From the NCBI GenBank assembly GCA_022257805.1, contig JAKOPB010000011.1, positions 1-9,364 of the forward strand: a stretch of DNA of 9,364 nucleotides, read 5' to 3'. The stretch's first letter is position 1, and every line of letters starts with the position of its first letter. The stretch comes from Nanobdellati archaeon (GTDB taxonomy: Archaea; Aenigmatarchaeota; Aenigmatarchaeia; PWEA01). Made by a program: the position numbers and the translations under genes. Positions 6,885-9,364 of the stretch are shown one piece after another. The notes under the pieces were generated by a model that did no database searches, was not told where the DNA came from, and worked only from the letters and a program-made list of their open reading frames with translations.

Positions 6885-7262
6885 ATGCACGATATTTCGG
6901 TTGCTGAGGCGGTTGTTGACTCCATTTACTCCCGACTGGAGGGAGAGGACTTCGATGGGTTGGAGATAGACCTCTCACTGGGCCACCTTAGGTTCCACGA
7001 TACGGACAAAGTGGAGTTCTGGATAGAAAATCTCCTCAAAAAGAAGCTTCAGGGTGATTTCGAGGTATCCCTTTCCGTTGATATCTTGGAACCAAAGATC
7101 GACTGTAGCTGTGGTTACAGTGATAAAGTGGACAAGGAAAACGTGGAGGAAAAGGACGCGCACCACGGTGTTTACGACATCGAGTGTCCGAAGTGTGGTT
7201 CCGATGATCCGTCCCTGGTTAGCGGTGAAGAATGCAAGGTCGAAAGGGTAAAGGTGGAGTGA
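6885..7262 (+). CDS. hypA: Hydrogenase nickel-insertion protein HypA
   Basis: HypA is the nickel chaperone that delivers Ni to the hydrogenase large subunit after the iron centre is installed, normally with the GTPase HypB. The protein has 125 residues. It starts MHDISVAEAVVDSI, placing the nickel-binding His at residue 2. This fixes the start at 6885, although the frame stays open back to an ATG at 6819. The segment SLGHLRFHDTDKVEFWIENLL matches the family core. The structural zinc site has CSC (C74, C76) and CPKC (C101, C104). Two features differ from the usual family pattern: Asp instead of Glu at residue 3, and a CxC rather than CxxC first knuckle. The gene is the first of a two-gene unit with the hydrogenase protease, one base apart, probably on a leaderless mRNA. 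No hypB is in the window. Confidence 0.93.
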   Translation: MHDISVAEAVVDSIYSRLEGEDFDGLEIDLSLGHLRFHDTDKVEFWIENLLKKKLQGDFEVSLSVDILEPKIDCSCGYSDKVDKENVEEKDAHHGVYDIECPKCGSDDPSLVSGEECKVERVKVE

Positions 7263-7263
7263 A

Positions 7264-7707
7264 GTGGAACGAATTCTAATGGGCGTAGGGAACGAACTCA
7301 AAGGGGATGACGGCGTTGGAAACAGACTCGCCAGGGAGTTTGAGAACGAAGACTGGCTTTCCGTTCCCTGTGAAACAGTTCCTGAGAACTTTACAGGATT
7401 GGTTAAGAAGGAGGAGCCAGATATACTTGTTCTTGTCGATGCGGCCAGGATGGATCTTCCACCTGGTGGGATCCGTAGACTCTCCAAGGAGGAGCTGGGT
7501 TCCGAGGGTATAGGAACGCACAGCATGCCGCTAAACCTTCTTTTATCGCAACTGGAGGACTATGTCGGTGAAGTGGTTGTACTTGGTATACAGCCCAAGG
7601 AGGTTAAGTTGGAGGAGGATCTTTCAAACGAGGTCAGGGAGGCGGTTGAAGAACTCAAAACTATTCTCGAAGAAGAGAAATGGGACGAAATAGAAAAGAA
7701 GGACTAG
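7264..7707 (+). CDS. hycI: Hydrogenase maturation protease, HycI type
   Basis: This 147-residue nickel-dependent endopeptidase removes the C-terminal tail of the [NiFe] hydrogenase large subunit once nickel is in place. The metal-sensing residues of HycI are visible: D16 in KGDDGVG, D59 in LVLVDAAR and H86 in GTHSMPL. VVVLGIQPKEV is the conserved strand and loop of the HycI branch. The start is GTG at 7264, one base after the hypA stop, with GGTGGAG four bases upstream. The ATG at 7279 would remove the first beta strand and is less likely. Its probable substrate is the large subunit at the right end of the window, which retains a cleavable tail. The TAG stop overlaps the stop of the convergent ferredoxin gene by four bases. 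Charged residues dominate the C-terminal 25 positions. Confidence 0.94.
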   Translation: MERILMGVGNELKGDDGVGNRLAREFENEDWLSVPCETVPENFTGLVKKEEPDILVLVDAARMDLPPGGIRRLSKEELGSEGIGTHSMPLNLLLSQLEDYVGEVVVLGIQPKEVKLEEDLSNEVREAVEELKTILEEEKWDEIEKKD

Positions 7708-8054
7708 TCCTTTTCAGTTCTGGCAAGCAAAAAGTCCTGGGTGAAGGTTAGTGCCTGGACAGGGCAGACCTCCACACATTCGCCGCAGAAGGTGCATCTG
7801 AGGAGATGGTAGCTTATCTTGTTTTCTTCTTCGTGGTAAACGACGGCCTTGCTTGGACATACCTTTGTACATAACTGACAACCTGTGCACTTTTCTCTCT
7901 CGTAGTTTATTCTTCCCCTGTAGTCGTCGGGAACAGAAACAGGTGAATTGATACCTTCCCTTTCCATCCTTTCTGTGTTTCCGGGAATCCTCTTTCCGGG
8001 GAACCTGTTTGTGAAGGCCTTCCTGAAGAGCTGTTTTATCAGTTCCTTTTGCAT
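7704..8054 (-). CDS. Group 4 hydrogenase ferredoxin-like subunit (NuoI/EchF/MbhN-like)
   Basis: This 116-residue subunit carries two [4Fe-4S] clusters and is expected to relay electrons between external ferredoxin and the small subunit of the membrane-bound hydrogenase. Two classic CxxCxxCxxxCP motifs are present: C56, C59, C62, C66 in KCTGCQLCTKVCP, and C87, C90, C93, C97 in RCTFCGECVEVCP. The N-terminal 50 residues are basic and resemble the NuoI segment that lies along the membrane subunit. It follows the NuoH-like gene after 17 bases. AGGTGAT, 12 bases before the ATG, may act as ribosome-binding site. It is probably the last gene of the operon, as in mbh clusters, since the next gene is convergent. 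An alternative name depends on the hydrogenase subgroup, which the window does not settle. Confidence 0.92.
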   Translation of the reverse strand: MQKELIKQLFRKAFTNRFPGKRIPGNTERMEREGINSPVSVPDDYRGRINYEREKCTGCQLCTKVCPSKAVVYHEEENKISYHLLRCTFCGECVEVCPVQALTFTQDFLLARTEKD

Positions 8055-8071
8055 CTCAAAAATATTATCAC

Positions 8072-9064
8072 CTATATATAGCTTCCTAATACGATAAGAC
8101 CGAGTCCAAGCAGAGAGAGTCCTGTGGAATATACCCAGTAGAACTTTACTATCTGTGTTATCCTAAGCCTTGAGAAGGCGGCTCTGGCGAAGACAGACCC
8201 CAGGAATATTACAAGGAACACTTTTATCAGGTAGAAGGCGAAGTCTGCCACTGTTGCAAAAACACTGCTTAGGCCAAGAAAGCCGGATATTCCGTAGGGG
8301 ATAAATATTCCAACTACTATGGTTGCGAAGACAAGCATCTTGACGCAGTCCGTTATATACAGTAGAGCGTAACTTCTTCCTGAGTACTCCGAGACAGCAC
8401 CCTCGGCCAGTTCCGTCTTAGCCTTGGAAGCGTCGAAGGGGAGGGAAGCGCTTTTTCCAGGAAGAACCGTCAGAGCTACGATGAAAAGTATAAACAAACC
8501 TAAGGAACCGAGCGAGCCGGTTAAGCTCCAGACAACATTTTCCGACATCGCTTCAAACGAAAAGGCTGCTATGCCTCCTCCAACTCCTGAAACCAGCCAT
8601 GCAACGGAGACGGCTATAACCGCAAGAGGAAGCTCGTAACTCATCATCTTTACCATCTCCCTCTGTCCACCGACGGTTGGGTATGTCGAACTTGAGGAGA
8701 AGCCTCCTAGGGTCAGGGCCAGCGAGGGGAATATCAGGAGGTAGACCACTACAACGAGGTCTCCACTTCCTGAGAGTAGTGGATCAAATCCTCCTATGGG
8801 AAGGAAAAGTACTATCGTAAGCGTTGTTATCAGGGCCAGGACAGGTGCTGCCTTGAACAGCCAGGCCACGGAGTTTTTAGGCACTACATCCTCCTTCTTC
8901 AAAAGCTTCCTTACGTCTCTGAAGGGCTGAACCACAGGAGGTCCAAGCCTGGACTGCATCTTTGCCTTGAGGTTTCTTACAATGCCCTCGTAGAATAGAC
9001 CTAGAACTATTGACAGAGCTGCTAATACTGGGACAAGGGCTATGGTCAGTACAGTTTCATGCAT
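8072..9064 (-). CDS. Group 4 hydrogenase membrane subunit, NuoH-like (MbhM/EchB/HycD family)
   Basis: This 330-residue integral membrane protein of the complex I subunit 1 family anchors the hydrogenase arm to the membrane and takes part in ion translocation. About eight membrane helices are visible, near residues 5-28, 70-92, 102-122, 143-168, 183-202, 236-258, 270-295 and 310-329. Conserved cytoplasmic loops are present: QSRLGPPVVQPFRDVRKL (38-54), GGQREMVKMMSYELPLAV (132-149) and LPFDASKAKTELAEG followed by SEYSG (208-229). The latter carries the acidic residues of the quinone-cavity-like loop. The start at 9064 overlaps the end of the large-subunit gene by eight bases and has AGGAGG nine bases upstream. 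Homologues in Fpo/Nuo look similar, but the neighbouring large subunit with intact nickel cysteines identifies a hydrogenase. Confidence 0.95.
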   Translation of the reverse strand: MHETVLTIALVPVLAALSIVLGLFYEGIVRNLKAKMQSRLGPPVVQPFRDVRKLLKKEDVVPKNSVAWLFKAAPVLALITTLTIVLFLPIGGFDPLLSGSGDLVVVVYLLIFPSLALTLGGFSSSSTYPTVGGQREMVKMMSYELPLAVIAVSVAWLVSGVGGGIAAFSFEAMSENVVWSLTGSLGSLGLFILFIVALTVLPGKSASLPFDASKAKTELAEGAVSEYSGRSYALLYITDCVKMLVFATIVVGIFIPYGISGFLGLSSVFATVADFAFYLIKVFLVIFLGSVFARAAFSRLRITQIVKFYWVYSTGLSLLGLGLIVLGSYI

Positions 9065-9364
9065 CTCCCAACTCCTCCTTAAGTTCCTTGGTTTTCTTTC
9101 TGGACAGCTCTCTTAACCTTTCTTTCTCAAGGGTTGTTCCGTCCTTTACCACAGCCCTGTTTGCACACGACATACAGGGATCTATGGAGGCCGCGATTAT
9201 CGGGATGTCGGCTATCTGCTCGTCCTTTAACATCGGTATCCAGCTCAGGAGGTTGTTGTATGTAGGAGCCCTTACCCTCCACGATTTGGGAGTTTCTTCG
9301 CCCACGAGCTTCACGTGGTGTATAACCTCGCCTCTTGGTGCTTCGTGTCTGCCTATACCCTCGC
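9057..9364 (-). CDS. Group 4 [NiFe] hydrogenase large subunit, C-terminal fragment
   Basis: This is the last 101 complete residues of the catalytic large subunit (NuoD/EchE/MbhL family); the frame continues beyond the right edge. The visible part reads EGIGRHEAPRGEVIHHVKLV, then WRVRAPTYNNLLS, then ADIPIIAASIDPCMSCANR. The first block is a conserved family signature. The last contains the C-terminal nickel-binding pair Cys-x-x-Cys (codons within about 9165-9176). After the Arg of CANR a tail of 32 charged, helix-prone residues remains, which a HycI-type protease is expected to remove. Intact DPCxxC excludes a Fpo/Nuo NuoD subunit, which has lost these cysteines. The GTG at 9312-9314 is internal and not a start. 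Its downstream neighbours have the order seen in Mbh-type operons. Confidence 0.95.
   Translation of the reverse strand, partial: EGIGRHEAPRGEVIHHVKLVGEETPKSWRVRAPTYNNLLSWIPMLKDEQIADIPIIAASIDPCMSCANRAVVKDGTTLEKERLRELSRKKTKELKEELGDA
9074..9079 (-). promoter_or_regulatory. Shine-Dalgarno of the NuoH-like subunit gene
   Basis: On the minus strand this reads AGGAGG, nine bases before the ATG at 9064, inside the end of the large-subunit gene. It decides the start in favour of the frame that overlaps the upstream gene by eight bases. A second ATG at 9058-9060 is out of frame. Confidence 0.7.

Noticed and set aside
8072..8079. CTATATAT/ATATATAG as an internal TATA box for the ferredoxin subunit gene
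   Set aside because: It is only about 22 bases from the ATG at 8054, so initiation would fall inside the coding region. It overlaps the NuoH-like stop codon and is more simply A/T-rich coding end.
9312..9314. GTG as the start of an 85-residue separate protein
   Set aside because: The frame stays open to the window edge and the upstream residues (GRHEAPRGEVIHH) match the hydrogenase large subunit, so this is an internal Val codon.

Overview
The window is archaeal chromosomal DNA. The evidence is an aRF1/eRF1-type release factor, an archaeal NYN-domain (TIGR00288-like) protein, TATA-box promoters placed about 27 nt before start codons, frequent AGA/AGG and ATA codons, Lys/Glu-rich proteins, and a group 4 energy-converting [NiFe] hydrogenase beside its maturation genes. 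The organism is probably an anaerobic, hydrogen-metabolising archaeon, possibly euryarchaeotal or a related uncultured lineage. The lineage cannot be fixed from this sequence alone. Coding density is near total: no gene-free stretch exceeds 90 bases, and I saw no RNA genes, insertion sequences, CRISPR arrays or long repeats.

Layout. Positions 2-901 (+) hold the C-terminal three quarters of release factor aRF1. Convergent with it, positions 902-2200 (-) are a two-gene nuclease unit: tatD (1430-2200), then a NYN-domain protein (902-1396). From 2286 to 4566 (+) lie hypC, hypD and hypE, with hypC/hypD overlapping and hypD/hypE abutting. hypF (4570-6807, -) converges on hypE. hypA and a HycI-type hydrogenase maturation protease (6885-7707, +) diverge from hypF. 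The right end (7704-9364, -) is the tail of a membrane-bound hydrogenase operon: the C-terminus of the [NiFe] large subunit, a NuoH-like membrane subunit and a NuoI-like two-cluster ferredoxin subunit. The order large subunit, NuoH-like, NuoI-like matches Mbh-type clusters.

How the genes work together. HypF and HypE make the cyanide ligands from carbamoyl phosphate. HypC and HypD assemble and carry the Fe(CN)2CO unit to the large-subunit precursor. HypA delivers nickel, and the HycI-type protease then trims the C-terminal tail of the large subunit. That large subunit still shows the DPCxxC site followed by a removable tail. HypB is the only usual general maturation factor not present. The mature enzyme, with the NuoH-like and ferredoxin subunits, would couple ferredoxin oxidation/reduction and H2 turnover to ion movement across the membrane.

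Notable structure. All three convergent gene pairs abut or overlap at their stop codons, one through a shared ACTAGT palindrome. The hypF/hypA divergent spacer carries a perfectly symmetric TTTTTAAAAA that could serve as TATA box in both directions. tatD, hypA and probably hypC look leaderless or nearly so. I found nothing that makes a convincing wholly new system. The oddities are an atypical HypA metal-site sequence, the absence of hypB, and the compact strand-alternating architecture.
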